Both the position numbers and the translations under genes were made by a program. The notes beneath the pieces were generated by a model that was not told where the DNA came from, did not search any database, and saw only the letters and a list, made by a program, of their open reading frames with translations. A stretch of DNA of 64,000 nt from Afifellaceae bacterium (lineage in GTDB: Bacteria; Pseudomonadota; Alphaproteobacteria; Rhizobiales; Afifellaceae): assembly GCA_028281235.1 (NCBI GenBank), contig JANQKG010000027.1, positions 62,001-126,000 of the forward strand. The letters run 5' to 3'. Position 1 is the first letter of the stretch. Each line of letters opens with the position of its first letter. Below are positions 52,331-62,467 of this stretch, one piece after another.

Positions 52331-53575
52331 ATGGCGGAGCCGCCGCACGATCTCTTGCGCCGCGGCACACGCTGGCGCGCCCCTTATGCGGCCGATCCGG
52401 CGGCGTCCCGCGGCCGCATTCATGCCGAGCCGGACGACCCGCTGCGCTCCGCCTTCCAGCGCGACCGCGACCGTATCGTGCATTCCAACGCCTTCCGCCG
52501 GCTGATGCACAAGACGCAGGTCTTCATCCAGCACGAAGGCGACCATTTCCGCACGCGGCTGACCCATACGCTGGAGGTCGCCCAGATCGCCCGCTCCATT
52601 GCCCGGCCGCTGGGGCTCGACGAGGATTTGGCCGAAACCCTGGCGCTTGCCCACGATCTTGGCCATCCGCCCTTCGGCCATGCCGGCGAGCGGGCGCTGA
52701 ACCAGGCGCTCGCCGCCCATGAAGGCTTCGACCACAACGCCCAAAGCCTGCGCGTCGTCACCGCCCTGGAACGCCGCTACACCGCTTTCGACGGCCTCAA
52801 TCTCACCTGGGAAACGCATGAGGGCCTAGTGAAGCACAACGGCCCGGTGCTGGACGCTGATGGCCACGCAGCGGGGCCCTATGCCGGCAATACCGTCCCG
52901 CAGGTGATCATCGCATTTCAGCAGAAGCAGGACCTGTCGCTGGCGCGCTTTGCCGGTCTGGAAGCGCAAGTCGCCGCCATGGCCGACGACATCGCCTATG
53001 ATTGCCACGATCTGGAGGATGGCCTTCGCGCCGAGCTGATCACGCTTGCTGACCTCGGCGGCCTGTCTTTTGTCGGTCCGATCCTCCACGCGATCCGCGC
53101 TGCGCATCCCGACCTTGAGCCGCCGCGCGCCGTGCACGAGCTGAACCGCCGCATGATCTCCGCCATGATCCATGATGTGCTCAGCGAAACGACCCGCCGA
53201 ATCGCGGCGTCTAAGGTGCAGAGCGCCGACGATGTGCGCAATGCAACCGAACCGCTGGTCGGGTTTTCGGCCGATATGGCCGATGCAGAGGCGGCGCTGA
53301 AGCGTTTTCTATTCGACCGGGTCTACCGCGCCGAGCCCGTCCTGCTTCCCGCTCGTCAGGGCGAAACGCTGGTCACGGAGCTCTTCGCCGCCTATCTCGC
53401 CGAACCGGACCTGATGTCGGAGGATTGGCACCGCCGCTTTCACGCCGCGGAGGAGCCGGCGGCCCGCGCCTATTGCGTGGCCGATTACGTCGCCGGCATG
53501 ACCGACCGCTACGCCGACGCGGAGCATAATCGCCTGTTTGGGGAGGGCGCCGATCCCGGCCCGTGCGAGATGTGA
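52331..53575 (+). CDS. dgt: Deoxyguanosinetriphosphate triphosphohydrolase-like protein
   Basis: The 414-residue HD-superfamily enzyme hydrolyses dNTPs to nucleoside and triphosphate. Metal residues are visible: [17 protein letters not shown] (first His) and [17 protein letters not shown] (the HD pair and further His) near residues 80-125, and [16 protein letters not shown] (last Asp) near residue 220. The ATG at 52331 has GGGGAGG upstream; an earlier open stretch to 52262 overlaps the erpA promoter region and is rejected. Confidence 0.95.
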   Translation: MAEPPHDLLRRGTRWRAPYAADPAASRGRIHAEPDDPLRSAFQRDRDRIVHSNAFRRLMHKTQVFIQHEGDHFRTRLTHTLEVAQIARSIARPLGLDEDLAETLALAHDLGHPPFGHAGERALNQALAAHEGFDHNAQSLRVVTALERRYTAFDGLNLTWETHEGLVKHNGPVLDADGHAAGPYAGNTVPQVIIAFQQKQDLSLARFAGLEAQVAAMADDIAYDCHDLEDGLRAELITLADLGGLSFVGPILHAIRAAHPDLEPPRAVHELNRRMISAMIHDVLSETTRRIAASKVQSADDVRNATEPLVGFSADMADAEAALKRFLFDRVYRAEPVLLPARQGETLVTELFAAYLAEPDLMSEDWHRRFHAAEEPAARAYCVADYVAGMTDRYADAEHNRLFGEGADPGPCEM

Positions 53576-53679
53576 CCCCTCGACCGTCACCCTGCGGTTG
53601 GAGAAACGCCGCTCTTGCGATAGGGCTCGGGCCGCACAACGAGGCCCCCCCTGCAGCTTTCGACAGCTTTCAGCAGCGC

Positions 53680-55434
53680 ATGAACATCTTTGACGATTTC
53701 AACGGTCGCATCCGCAAGGCCGTCAAAGCCTCCGTCCTGGCTGATCGGGACGCGGCAGAGATCGATCTGGATCGCCTTGCAACGGAACCGCCGCGTGACC
53801 CGGCTCACGGCGACATTGCCACCAATGCGGCGATGGTGCTGGCCAAGCCGCTTAAGGCCAAGCCGCGCGACATTGCCGAGAAGATCGCCGCTGCGCTGGC
53901 GGACGATGACGACATTGAATCCGTTGAGATCGCCGGGCCGGGCTTTGTGAATCTCCGCCTGTCGGATCGGTTCTGGGCGGAGCAGCCGCGCGCGATCCTC
54001 AAGGCGGGGCTTCGTTACGGCCATAGCGACATCGGCGGCGGCGAGGCCATCAACGTTGAATATGTCTCCACCAATCCGACGGGCCCGATTCATGTCGGCC
54101 ATTGCCGCGGCGCCGTGGTCGGCGATGCGATCGCCAATCTCCTTGCCGCGACTGGATACGACGTCACGCGTGAGTACTACATCAACGATGCCGGTGCGCA
54201 GGTCGATCAGCTCGCGCGCTCTGCCTATCTGCGGTACCGGGAAGCGCTCGGCGAAGCGATCGGCGAGATCCCGAGCGGTCTTTACCCCGGCGATTATCTG
54301 AAGCCGGTCGGTGTGGCGTTGAAGGAGGAGTTCGGCGAGGGCCTGCTCAATCTGCAACCGCCCGAATGGCTGCCGGTGGTGCGTGAGCGCGCCGTCGACG
54401 CGATGATGGACATGATCCGCGCTGACCTGGAACTGCTCGGCGTCCGGCACGACATCTTCTTTTCCGAGCGGTCACTTCTATCCGGCACCGATCGGGTGGC
54501 GGAGGCTATCGCCACTTTGTCTGAGCGCGACCTCATCTATCGCGGCACGCTGCCGCCGCCCAAAGGCCAAATTCCGGAGGATTGGGAAGATCGCGAGCAG
54601 ACGCTCTTTCGCTCAACGGCATTCGGGGACGACATCGATCGGCCGCTGTTGAAGTCCGACGGCAGCTACACCTATTTCGCTTCCGACATAGCCTACCACT
54701 ACGTCAAGTTCAGCCGCGGGGCGCGCCGACTGATCGACGTGCTCGGCGCCGACCATGGCGGCTATTTGAAGCGCATGCGTGCCGCGGTGACGGCGATGAG
54801 CGGCGGCGAGGCGACGCTGGAGATCATATTCTGCCAATTGGTGAAGCTCTTCCGCGGCGGCGAGCCGGTGGCCATGTCCAAGCGCGCCGGCGACTTCGTC
54901 ACGCTGCGCGAGGTCGTGGAGGAGGTGGGGCGCGACGCCACCCGCTTCATGATGCTCTATCGCAAGGCCGACGCGCCGCTGGATTTCGACTTCGTCGCCG
55001 TTCAGGAGCAGTCGAAGGACAATCCGGTCTTCTACGTCCAATATGCGCACGCCAGGACCGCCTCCGTCAGGCGCCAGGCGCGCGAGGAGGCGCCCGATAT
55101 CGCGCTTGAGGCAGAATCGCTGGCCGCGGCGGATTTCCGGCTTTTGGCTGATTCCAGCGAGCGGGCCCTGCTACGGGCCATGGCCGATTGGCCGCGCATA
55201 TTGGAGGCTGCAGCCCGGAACCGGGAGCCGCACCGCGTCGCCTTCTACCTCCACGACCTGGCAAGCGCTTTCCATGCTCATTGGAATAAAGGCAAGGAAC
55301 TGCCGCAATTGCGTTTTATCCGGCCTGACGATATCGACCTCAGCCGCGCACGGCTCGGGCTCGTCACGGCGCTGCAAAGTGTGCTGAGATGCGGCCTGCA
55401 AGTTCTTGGTGTCGAAGCGCCTGAGGAAATGTAA
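53680..55434 (+). CDS. argS: Arginine--tRNA ligase
   Basis: The 584-residue class I synthetase has the HIGH-type motif [19 protein letters not shown] near residue 132 and the KMSKS-type region [16 protein letters not shown] near residue 405. An N-terminal Add-1 domain and a C-terminal DALR anticodon domain (residues 455-584, ending [20 protein letters not shown]) frame the core. ATG at 53680 gives the standard MNIFDDF start. Confidence 0.97.
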   Translation: MNIFDDFNGRIRKAVKASVLADRDAAEIDLDRLATEPPRDPAHGDIATNAAMVLAKPLKAKPRDIAEKIAAALADDDDIESVEIAGPGFVNLRLSDRFWAEQPRAILKAGLRYGHSDIGGGEAINVEYVSTNPTGPIHVGHCRGAVVGDAIANLLAATGYDVTREYYINDAGAQVDQLARSAYLRYREALGEAIGEIPSGLYPGDYLKPVGVALKEEFGEGLLNLQPPEWLPVVRERAVDAMMDMIRADLELLGVRHDIFFSERSLLSGTDRVAEAIATLSERDLIYRGTLPPPKGQIPEDWEDREQTLFRSTAFGDDIDRPLLKSDGSYTYFASDIAYHYVKFSRGARRLIDVLGADHGGYLKRMRAAVTAMSGGEATLEIIFCQLVKLFRGGEPVAMSKRAGDFVTLREVVEEVGRDATRFMMLYRKADAPLDFDFVAVQEQSKDNPVFYVQYAHARTASVRRQAREEAPDIALEAESLAAADFRLLADSSERALLRAMADWPRILEAAARNREPHRVAFYLHDLASAFHAHWNKGKELPQLRFIRPDDIDLSRARLGLVTALQSVLRCGLQVLGVEAPEEM

Positions 55435-55499
55435 TAGGTGGATGAAATACAGGAGAACCCGCGCTAATCTGCGGAGGCTGATGACGGCGGGCCAATCGT

Positions 55500-57824
55500 A
55501 TGGCTGGTAACGACCCTAAGAACGTAAGGGACAATCGCGAGTCCTTTGACGCGGATGAAGATCCGCTGGTGGAGCTTGCGCGCATTGTCAGTGAGGACGG
55601 CGGGTTCTCTGGCCGGGTGAGACCGCGCCCGAGCGCGCAGCCGGTCGCCCACGAGGACCTCTCCGCCGATCTCGAAGCGGAGCTCCTGCAGGAGTTGGAA
55701 ACCTCGTTTGCCGGCCGCGAAGCCGCCCCGAGTGCAACAGAGCCGAGCGCCGCAGCGCCGGCAGCTGCTCCGCCGGCCCCGCCCCAGCCGGAGCCGGATT
55801 TCGCACCGGAGCCTGCGCCTCCTCCGCCACCGCCACTGCCTGTTGAGCCTGAGCCCCCCGCGGCGGTCGAAGAACTTCGGCCGAGCTTGGCCGAACCCGT
55901 CAGCGAATTGCCGCCCCTGAAGGACGCCGCCGCTGCCGCCATGCCGCCGGAAGAGGCGGCAGCGCCGCTTTATCCGGCCGAGGCGGCCGCAGAGCCGGAA
56001 CCGGTCGCAGCGCCGGCACCCCCCGACGCCGGCGATCCCGATGACCTTTTGCGCTCGATTGAAGAGCAGCTCAGCCAGTTCGATCAGCGTGCCCGCGCGG
56101 AGGGATTCGGCGCCGGCGATGGCCAGCCCCTTGTGCAGCAGGAGGAGAGCTGGAGCGGCGTGCCTGAACCTGAGCCGGAGCCACGTGTGGCGATCGAGCC
56201 GGAACCGCGTGCCGCCGCTGTGCCCGTATCGCCCGCCGCCCCTGAACTGGAGCCGCGTGGAGCCGTTGAGCCGGACCCGATAGCGCCTGCTGAGCCAGCG
56301 CCCGAGCCCGTGGCTGAATGGAGTGAGGACCAGGAGCACGCGGAGGCCGAATATCGGTTCAGAGGTCCAGCCGGCGGAGGCTGGGACAGCCTTGAGGAGG
56401 CACAGCCCACCGCACCGGTTCAGCCTCCGCCGGCCGCCCCGCCCGTTGACGCGCCGCCGCAAGAACCCGTCGCTGCGGCTGAGGAACCAGTCGCGCCGCC
56501 GCCCCTTCGGCTGCGCCTGCCGCCCGACTTTCCCGATGCCGACGCGACCGACGGGCCGGCTGCCGAAGCCGCGCGAACTTCCGAGCTTGCAAGCCTCGAA
56601 GAGGAGCTGTCGGCGGAGTTCGATCCACGCGGAGGGCGCACAACAGCCGCGCCTGCTCCACAGCCTGTCGCCGACGTGGCGGAAGCGGCGCCTGCGGACG
56701 ACGCGCCCGATATGGCGCATGTCGCCGCTGCCGCTGCAATTGCACCGCAGCACGCCATGCGGGCGCCGCCTGAGCCCGCACCGCCACCGCCAAGACGCTC
56801 GCGCAAAGTTCTGGTCACTGCCGCATCGGTATTGATCGTCGTGGCGATAGGCGGGGCGGGGGCCATGTATCTGCGCACCTTCAACGGAACGTCGTCCGGC
56901 CCGCCGCCGGTCATCGCCGCGCAGGACGGTCCGGTTAAGATCACGCCGGAGGAGACTCAGGCCGAAGGCGGCGGCGAGACTGTCGGCGAGGCCGTTTACG
57001 ACCGCGTCGCGGGACAGGCGCCCGAAACGGAAGAGACCGTCGTTGAGGGTGCCGAGGAGCCGCGCGAAATCGCCCGCATCGTGCTGCCGGAGGCAGAAAG
57101 CGCCGCACCTGAGCAACCGCCCGCGCCAGCGGAGAACACCATCGTAGCTGAAGAGCCCGCTGGGTCCGCTGAGGAGGCGCAGGCCAGCCTGGAGGATTTC
57201 GGACCGCGCCGCGTTGAGACCTTTGTCGTTCGCCCGGACGGGACGATTGTCACCACCACGGAGGCCGGTGAGCCCAGCGAGCCCGATTTGACCGCTCAGC
57301 AAATGGCGACCGCGCAGACGGAGGCGATGGACCCCAAGCCGGTGGAGACCGTCACGATCAGCGAGCCGCGTACGGCCGGCGAGCCAACGGCTGCGCAGGA
57401 GCTGGCTGCCGTCGCCGCAGAGGCGCCCGTGGAGCAGCCGACAGAGGCCGCACAACCGACCGAAGAGGCTGCAGCACCGCCGGCCACCGAGCCGGTTGAG
57501 GAGGTCGAAGTCGCCGTTGCGCCCGAGCCCGAAACAGCGCCCGAACCGGAGCCCGCCGCGACGCCACCGACGGCTGCATCCGGCTTTGTCGTGCAGATTG
57601 CCTCGCAGACGAGCCAGGAGGCAGCCGAAGCGACCTTCGCCTCATTGCAGCGGAGCTACGGTTCAGTGCTCGGGGGGCTGGAGCCCAATATTCAACGCGC
57701 CGATCTTGGTGAAAAAGGCATCTACTACCGGGTGCGTGTCGGCCCCTGGGCCGAGCGCGCCGATGCGGTGAACGTGTGTGAAGCGCTACAGGCCGCCGGC
57801 GGCGACTGCTTCGTGGCGCGCTAG
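55500..57824 (+). CDS. SPOR domain-containing membrane protein
   Basis: The 774-residue protein is mostly Pro/Glu/Ala-rich and disordered. One membrane helix (about residues 437-457, VLVTAASVLIVVAIGGAGAM) divides a large N-terminal cytoplasmic part from a periplasmic part. The C-terminus (residues 697-774) is a SPOR domain (SGFVVQIASQTSQEAAEATF, then YYRVRVGPWAERADAVNVCE), which binds denuded septal peptidoglycan. Its position between argS and nagZ is conserved in the order, and a role in division is likely. The stop codon is formed at the repeat A junction. Confidence 0.92.
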   Translation: MAGNDPKNVRDNRESFDADEDPLVELARIVSEDGGFSGRVRPRPSAQPVAHEDLSADLEAELLQELETSFAGREAAPSATEPSAAAPAAAPPAPPQPEPDFAPEPAPPPPPPLPVEPEPPAAVEELRPSLAEPVSELPPLKDAAAAAMPPEEAAAPLYPAEAAAEPEPVAAPAPPDAGDPDDLLRSIEEQLSQFDQRARAEGFGAGDGQPLVQQEESWSGVPEPEPEPRVAIEPEPRAAAVPVSPAAPELEPRGAVEPDPIAPAEPAPEPVAEWSEDQEHAEAEYRFRGPAGGGWDSLEEAQPTAPVQPPPAAPPVDAPPQEPVAAAEEPVAPPPLRLRLPPDFPDADATDGPAAEAARTSELASLEEELSAEFDPRGGRTTAAPAPQPVADVAEAAPADDAPDMAHVAAAAAIAPQHAMRAPPEPAPPPPRRSRKVLVTAASVLIVVAIGGAGAMYLRTFNGTSSGPPPVIAAQDGPVKITPEETQAEGGGETVGEAVYDRVAGQAPETEETVVEGAEEPREIARIVLPEAESAAPEQPPAPAENTIVAEEPAGSAEEAQASLEDFGPRRVETFVVRPDGTIVTTTEAGEPSEPDLTAQQMATAQTEAMDPKPVETVTISEPRTAGEPTAAQELAAVAAEAPVEQPTEAAQPTEEAAAPPATEPVEEVEVAVAPEPETAPEPEPAATPPTAASGFVVQIASQTSQEAAEATFASLQRSYGSVLGGLEPNIQRADLGEKGIYYRVRVGPWAERADAVNVCEALQAAGGDCFVAR

Positions 57825-57880
57825 AGCATGATCCCGAAAAGTGGGCGCCGGTTTTCGGATAAGATCATGCTCCAACATAG
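57822..57880. repeat. Repeat family A, copy 3 (left palindrome)
   Basis: GAGCATGATC ... GATCATGCTC (57824-57872) follows the SPOR gene stop codon directly and ends with CAACATAGAGC. The second palindrome of the full copies is absent. It fills most of the gap before nagZ. Confidence 0.85.
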
Positions 57881-57901
57881 AGCCGTCATAGAAGGCCAAG
57901 C

Positions 57902-58930
57902 GTGACGCCGCGCGCCTTTATTAGCGGACTGTCGGGAACCGAGCTTTCGGAGGAGGAGGCCGCCTTCCTGCGTGAGGCGCGCCCTTGGGGCGTGATCCTC
58001 TTTGCCCGTAACATGAATGAGCCTGATCAAGTGCGGCGGCTTTGCCGCGCTGCCCGTGAAGCGCTGGAGCGCGAGGACGCGCCCGTCCTTGTCGATCAAG
58101 AAGGCGGCCGCGTGCAGCGCTTCGGGCCGCCGCATCTCCGTGCCTATCCGCCCGGCGCACGCTACGGCGAGATCTACCTCCACAACTCGCTCGCAGGCGT
58201 CGAGGCCGCTTATCTCGGCGCACGCCTGATCGCGCTCGACCTCCACGCCTTGGGCATCACCATCAATTGCGTGCCCGTTCTCGACATTCCGGTGGAGGGC
58301 GTAACAGCAGCGATCGGCGACCGCGCGCTCGGCCTGACCGTCGATGCCGTCGCCACGCTCGGCGGCGCCCAGATCGACGGCTTGCAGTCGGGCGGCGTTC
58401 TTCCGGTGATCAAGCATATGCCGGGCCACGGTCGTGCCCTTGTCGACAGCCATCACGAGCTGCCGCAGGCCGATGCCACCATGGCGGAGCTGGAAGCCCA
58501 GGATTTCACGCCATTTCGGCTGCTGGCCAAACGCTCGCCCTTCGGCATTACAGCGCATGTGGTATTTTTGGACGTGGATGACGCTGCGCCGGCTACGCAT
58601 TCGTCTTTGGTAATCGTTAACGTTATTCGAGAGCGAATCGGCTTTGATGGCGTTTTGATGACCGACGATATCAGTATGGAAGCACTTTCCGGCACACCGC
58701 GCGAACGCGCTGAGCGGGCGATCGCCGCCGGCTGCGACCTGGTGCTTCACTGCAACGGCAAGATGGAAGAAATGCGCGGTATCGCCGAGGGCGTGCCGGA
58801 GCTGTCGGAGGCGATGCTTGAGCGCACGGCAGCTGCTCTTGCCCTGCGCCGTGAACCCGAAGCAGTTGACCGTGCCGCATTGGAGCGCCGCTTCGATGAC
58901 CTGCTAACCCAGGCCCAGGAACCGGCATGA
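57902..58930 (+). CDS. nagZ: Beta-N-acetylhexosaminidase
   Basis: The 342-residue family-3 glycoside hydrolase removes N-acetylglucosamine from cytosolic muropeptides in cell-wall recycling. The signature KHMPGHGRALVDSHHELP is near residue 165, the nucleophile aspartate is in FDGVLMTDDISMEALSG near residue 257, and VDQEGGRVQRF near residue 65. Start is GTG at 57902. Its stop overlaps scpA by ATGA. Confidence 0.96.
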   Translation: MTPRAFISGLSGTELSEEEAAFLREARPWGVILFARNMNEPDQVRRLCRAAREALEREDAPVLVDQEGGRVQRFGPPHLRAYPPGARYGEIYLHNSLAGVEAAYLGARLIALDLHALGITINCVPVLDIPVEGVTAAIGDRALGLTVDAVATLGGAQIDGLQSGGVLPVIKHMPGHGRALVDSHHELPQADATMAELEAQDFTPFRLLAKRSPFGITAHVVFLDVDDAAPATHSSLVIVNVIRERIGFDGVLMTDDISMEALSGTPRERAERAIAAGCDLVLHCNGKMEEMRGIAEGVPELSEAMLERTAAALALRREPEAVDRAALERRFDDLLTQAQEPA

Positions 58931-59781
58931 GCGAGCCTGCGACCGCAACCGCGGAGGCCTTGCCGGAAGGGGAGCCGCTGGAGTCAGAGGCGGACTTCGA
59001 AGATGCGCCCGTGCGTCGCGACGACTGCCTGATGGTCGACGTCGCCGGCTTTGAGGGCCCGCTCGATCTTCTCTTGAATCTGGCGCGCGAGCAGAAGGTC
59101 GATCTCTCCAAGATCTCCATCCTGGCGCTGGCGGAGCAATATCTGGCCTTCATCGAAGCCGCGCGCCGGCTTCGGATTGAGATCGCCGCCGATTATCTCG
59201 TGATGGCGGCGTGGCTTGCCTATCTGAAGTCGCGCCTGCTCCTGCCGGCGGAAGAGGAGGATGGCGGCCCGAGCGGCGAGGAACTCGCCGCCGTGCTGGC
59301 CCGGCGCCTGAAGCATCTGGAGGCGATCCGCGAGGCGGGCCGCCAGTTGATGGCGTCCTCGCGGGTCGGCATCGATGTCTTCCAGCGCGGCATGCCGGAG
59401 CCGCTCTCCGTCCACACCAGCACGGTCTGGGGAACGGGGCTTTACGATCTCCTTTCCGCTTACGGCGCTCTGCGACTGCGCTCCGTGGCGGCACATGTGA
59501 AGGTCGGCGGCCGGCGCGTCATCACCTTGCAGGAAGCGCGAGAGCGACTGCTGCGGATGATCGGCGCGGCGACGCAATGGGAGTCGCTCGACTCCTACCT
59601 CATCGAATATCTGGTGCATCCGGACCTCCAGCGCTCCGCGCGCGCCAGCGCGCTGTCCGCCAGTCTGGAACTGGTTCGCGAAGGCGAGGTTGAGCTGAAG
59701 CAGGACGAGCACTTCATGCCGCTCTTCGTTCGCCGCCGGCTGCGCGAGAACACCGAGCTCGCAGAGGTCGCCAATGGCTGA
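58927..59781 (+). CDS. scpA: Segregation and condensation protein A
   Basis: The 284-residue kleisin links the SMC ATPase heads with ScpB. The N-terminal helix-turn-helix begins at VDVAGFEGPLDLLLNLAREQ (about residue 36) and is followed by KVDLSKISILALAEQYLAF and VMAAWLAYLKSRLLLP, typical of ScpA. The C-terminal winged helix is near residues 230-280. An acidic tail of about 30 residues comes first. It overlaps scpB by 8 bp. Confidence 0.96.
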   Translation: MSEPATATAEALPEGEPLESEADFEDAPVRRDDCLMVDVAGFEGPLDLLLNLAREQKVDLSKISILALAEQYLAFIEAARRLRIEIAADYLVMAAWLAYLKSRLLLPAEEEDGGPSGEELAAVLARRLKHLEAIREAGRQLMASSRVGIDVFQRGMPEPLSVHTSTVWGTGLYDLLSAYGALRLRSVAAHVKVGGRRVITLQEARERLLRMIGAATQWESLDSYLIEYLVHPDLQRSARASALSASLELVREGEVELKQDEHFMPLFVRRRLRENTELAEVANG

Positions 59782-60520
59782 AGCCGCGCAGGTCTGGGAA
59801 GGCACAAACGTCCAAAGCTTGTCGATGGAAACTGAGGATCACCGCAGGCATCTGCGGATGCTTGAGGCGCTGTTGTTTGCCGCCCGCGAGCCGTTGTCGA
59901 CCAAACAGATCGCCGAGCGCATGCCTGAGGGCATCGAGCTCGACGCGTTGCTGAGCGAGCTGCAGACTGCTTATGCGGGGCGCGGCGTGGTCTTGCGCCG
60001 CACCGACGATTCCTGGGCCTTTCGCACGGCCGATGACCTGGCCTTCATCTTCAAGCGCGACGTTGTGGAGGAGCGGCGGCTGTCGCGTGCCGCCGTGGAG
60101 ACGCTGGCCGTCATCGCCTATCACCAGCCGGTTACGCGCGCCGAGATTGAGGAGATTCGCGGCGTATCGCTTTCGCGCGGCACGCTCGACGTGCTTCTCG
60201 CGGCGGGCTGGGTGCGGCTTCGCGGCCGCCGGCGCACGCCGGGGCGCCCGGTGACTTTTGGCACGACGCCCTCCTTTCTGGACCATTTCGGACTGGAATC
60301 GATCGGCGATTTGCCGGGCCTCGCCGACCTGAAGGCAGCGGGCCTCTTGGAAGCGATCGTGGAAGCGGACGCGGAGCTGCAGCCGCGTGACGACGAAGAA
60401 TTGGCAGAGGACGAGGACCCGCTCGACCTCGACTTCGCCGACTTGGAAGCCGACGCCGATCTGGCGGCGGAGGACGAGGAAACCAGCCAAGACGCTGAGC
60501 CCCCGCACCGCGACGCGTAA
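59774..60520 (+). CDS. scpB: Segregation and condensation protein B
   Basis: The 248-residue winged-helix protein binds ScpA in the SMC condensin. LRMLEALLFAAREPLSTKQI near residue 28, ETLAVIAYHQPVTRAEIEEI near residue 110 and TFGTTPSFLDHFGLESIGDL near residue 160 are the usual ScpB landmarks. The last 60 residues are strongly acidic. Confidence 0.96.
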   Translation: MAEAAQVWEGTNVQSLSMETEDHRRHLRMLEALLFAAREPLSTKQIAERMPEGIELDALLSELQTAYAGRGVVLRRTDDSWAFRTADDLAFIFKRDVVEERRLSRAAVETLAVIAYHQPVTRAEIEEIRGVSLSRGTLDVLLAAGWVRLRGRRRTPGRPVTFGTTPSFLDHFGLESIGDLPGLADLKAAGLLEAIVEADAELQPRDDEELAEDEDPLDLDFADLEADADLAAEDEETSQDAEPPHRDA

Positions 60521-60578
60521 ACCGCGACCACAGCAAATGCCTTGCCGCCGCGCATGCGGCCCGTCATAAGCCCGGTTC

Positions 60579-61688
60579 ATGGCCTTGATTGCGCAGGGAT
60601 TGCGCCGCCGCGCCGCGGCAACCATCGCGTCCCGGCTCACCTTGGAGAAGGTGTGCCGGACCTTTGGCAACGTCACCGCGTTGCAGGACATCGATCTGAA
60701 CGCCGATCCCGGTGAAATCGTCTCGCTGTTGGGGCATTCCGGCTGCGGCAAGAGCACGCTTCTGCGCGTCGCCGCGGGTGTCGATGCACCGACTTCAGGC
60801 CGCGTCCTCCTCGACGATATCGAGGTGGCGTCCGGCGCGGTGTTTGTGCCGCCCGAGAAGCGTTCCGTCGGGCTCATGTTCCAGGATTACGCGCTCTTCC
60901 CGCATTTGACCGCGGCGAAGAACGTCATGTTCGGGCTGACGGCGCTGGACCGGCAGGAGCGTCGCAAGGAGGCCCTGGCGGCGCTCAGCCGTGTCGGCCT
61001 GGCGCATCTCGGCGACGCCTATCCGCACGAAATGTCCGGCGGCGAGCAGCAGCGCGTGGCGCTCGCCCGCGCCATCGTGCCGCGGCCGGGGATCATCCTG
61101 ATGGACGAGCCGTTCTCCGGATTAGATAGCCGGCTTAGGGATAGCGTCCGCGCCGACACGCTTTCCGTCTTGCGCGAAACAGGCGCCACGGCGGTTATCG
61201 TCACGCATGACCCGGAGGAGGCCATGCGCGTGAGCGACCGCATCATGCTGATGCGCCGCGGTCGCATCGTGCAGCAGGGGAGCGCCGCAGACCTCTACGA
61301 CCAGCCCGCGAACCTCTTCGTTGCGCGCTATTTCAGCCATCTCAACGAGTTGAGCGGCACAATTCGTTCCGGGCGCGCGGTGACCACAATCGGCGATTTC
61401 GGCGCGCCGGGATATGGCGAAGGCGAGGCCGTCACAGTGGCAATACGTCCGCAGGGCATAAGGCTGAAAAGCACCGAAAGCGCGCAAAAAGGGACCCCCG
61501 GACGCATCGTATCGCGGCATTTCCTCGGCGAAATCGACCTATTCGACGTAGCGGTGAATGGCGGCGACACCTATCTTCTGGCCAGATCGCGCGGCGAGGA
61601 GGGGATGGTCCCGGGCGCCGACGTTGAGGTGAGTTTTGAGGCGCGGGATGTTCTCGTGTTCCCCAGGGCCGAGGATCGGCAGCATTGA
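60579..61688 (+). CDS. Orphan ABC transporter ATP-binding protein (FbpC/PotA type)
   Basis: The 369-residue ATPase has Walker A LLGHSGCGKSTLLRVAAG near residue 50, the signature MSGGEQQRVALARAI near 150, Walker B ILMDEPFSGLDSRLR near 170 and a TOBE-type C-terminus (residues 270-365). It resembles FbpC-like ATPases for ferric or similar ions. No binding protein or permease gene is adjacent; its neighbours are scpB and tatA. It must work with unlinked permeases or has lost them. Confidence 0.92.
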   Translation: MALIAQGLRRRAAATIASRLTLEKVCRTFGNVTALQDIDLNADPGEIVSLLGHSGCGKSTLLRVAAGVDAPTSGRVLLDDIEVASGAVFVPPEKRSVGLMFQDYALFPHLTAAKNVMFGLTALDRQERRKEALAALSRVGLAHLGDAYPHEMSGGEQQRVALARAIVPRPGIILMDEPFSGLDSRLRDSVRADTLSVLRETGATAVIVTHDPEEAMRVSDRIMLMRRGRIVQQGSAADLYDQPANLFVARYFSHLNELSGTIRSGRAVTTIGDFGAPGYGEGEAVTVAIRPQGIRLKSTESAQKGTPGRIVSRHFLGEIDLFDVAVNGGDTYLLARSRGEEGMVPGADVEVSFEARDVLVFPRAEDRQH

Positions 61689-61764
61689 TTGCCGCGTTGA
61701 TTGATGGCGTCTGGGTGATTTGCGATAGTCACTAACGATCCCGCCGGGATGAAAGGTTGAGCGA

Positions 61765-61995
61765 ATGTCTATCGGTATTTGGCAAATTCTGCTGGTCGTG
61801 GCGCTTGTGGTGCTGCTTTTCGGGCGCAACAAGATTTCCGACCTGATGGGCGACGTGGCGAAGGGCATCAAGAGCTTCAAGAAGGGCATGGCCGAGGACG
61901 AGACCGACGAGCGGCCGACCATCGACCACAACGCTGCTGAGCCCATGACGGCCAAGAGCAGTGAGGAAGAGAAGTCCAAGGCCAAAGCAGGCTAG
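61765..61995 (+). CDS. tatA: Sec-independent translocase subunit TatA
   Basis: The 76-residue protein has one N-terminal helix ([18 protein letters not shown]) followed by the [20 protein letters not shown] amphipathic region and a charged tail. It forms the pore of the twin-arginine pathway for folded proteins. ATG at 61765; 46 bp before tatB. Confidence 0.96.
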   Translation: MSIGIWQILLVVALVVLLFGRNKISDLMGDVAKGIKSFKKGMAEDETDERPTIDHNAAEPMTAKSSEEEKSKAKAG

Positions 61996-62041
61996 GCCGC
62001 CCGCGGCTTGAAAGCCTCGCAAGGCGGCGGGTGAGTCAGTG

Positions 62042-62467
62042 ATGTTTGACATCGGCTGGACAGAGATTCTCGTCATCGCGACGATCGCCATCGTCGTCGT
62101 GGGGCCGAAGGATTTGCCGCGCATGTTGCGCGCTTTGGGCAGGACCATGGGGCAGGTGCGCCGCATGTCGAACGAGTTCCGCCGACAGTTCGACGATGCC
62201 CTGCGCGACGCGGAGCGCTCCGCTGGCCTTGAAGAGACCCGCAAGGATCTCCAGTCGATGGCCAAGGCCAATCCGCTGAAAGACATGCAGGACGACCTCA
62301 ACAAGACGATGACCACGGCCGACAAGCCTAAGCCGGCATCGGAGGATAAAGCCGAGCCGACGGCGGTGGAGGCGCCGGCGCCCAAGCCGGATACCGACAA
62401 GCGGCTGCGCGAAGCCGAGCCGCTCAAAGCCGGCGCGACCTCCAAGCACGGGAGCAGCGCCGCGTGA
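62042..62467 (+). CDS. tatB: Sec-independent protein translocase protein TatB
   Basis: The 141-residue protein begins MFDIGWTEILVIATIAIVVV, the TatB hallmark with the conserved Glu in the membrane helix, then GPKDLPRMLRALGRTMGQVR. The tail is charged and Pro/Ala-rich. ATG at 62042 is used; a GTG at 62039 is one codon upstream. Its stop overlaps tatC by four bases. Confidence 0.96.
   Translation: MFDIGWTEILVIATIAIVVVGPKDLPRMLRALGRTMGQVRRMSNEFRRQFDDALRDAERSAGLEETRKDLQSMAKANPLKDMQDDLNKTMTTADKPKPASEDKAEPTAVEAPAPKPDTDKRLREAEPLKAGATSKHGSSAA

Noticed and set aside
55464-57455. Long open frame of about 660 codons antisense to the SPOR protein gene
   Set aside because: It is a by-product of the GC-rich, Pro/Glu/Ala-repetitive coding strand; its translation is Arg/Gly-rich without domain or start signals.
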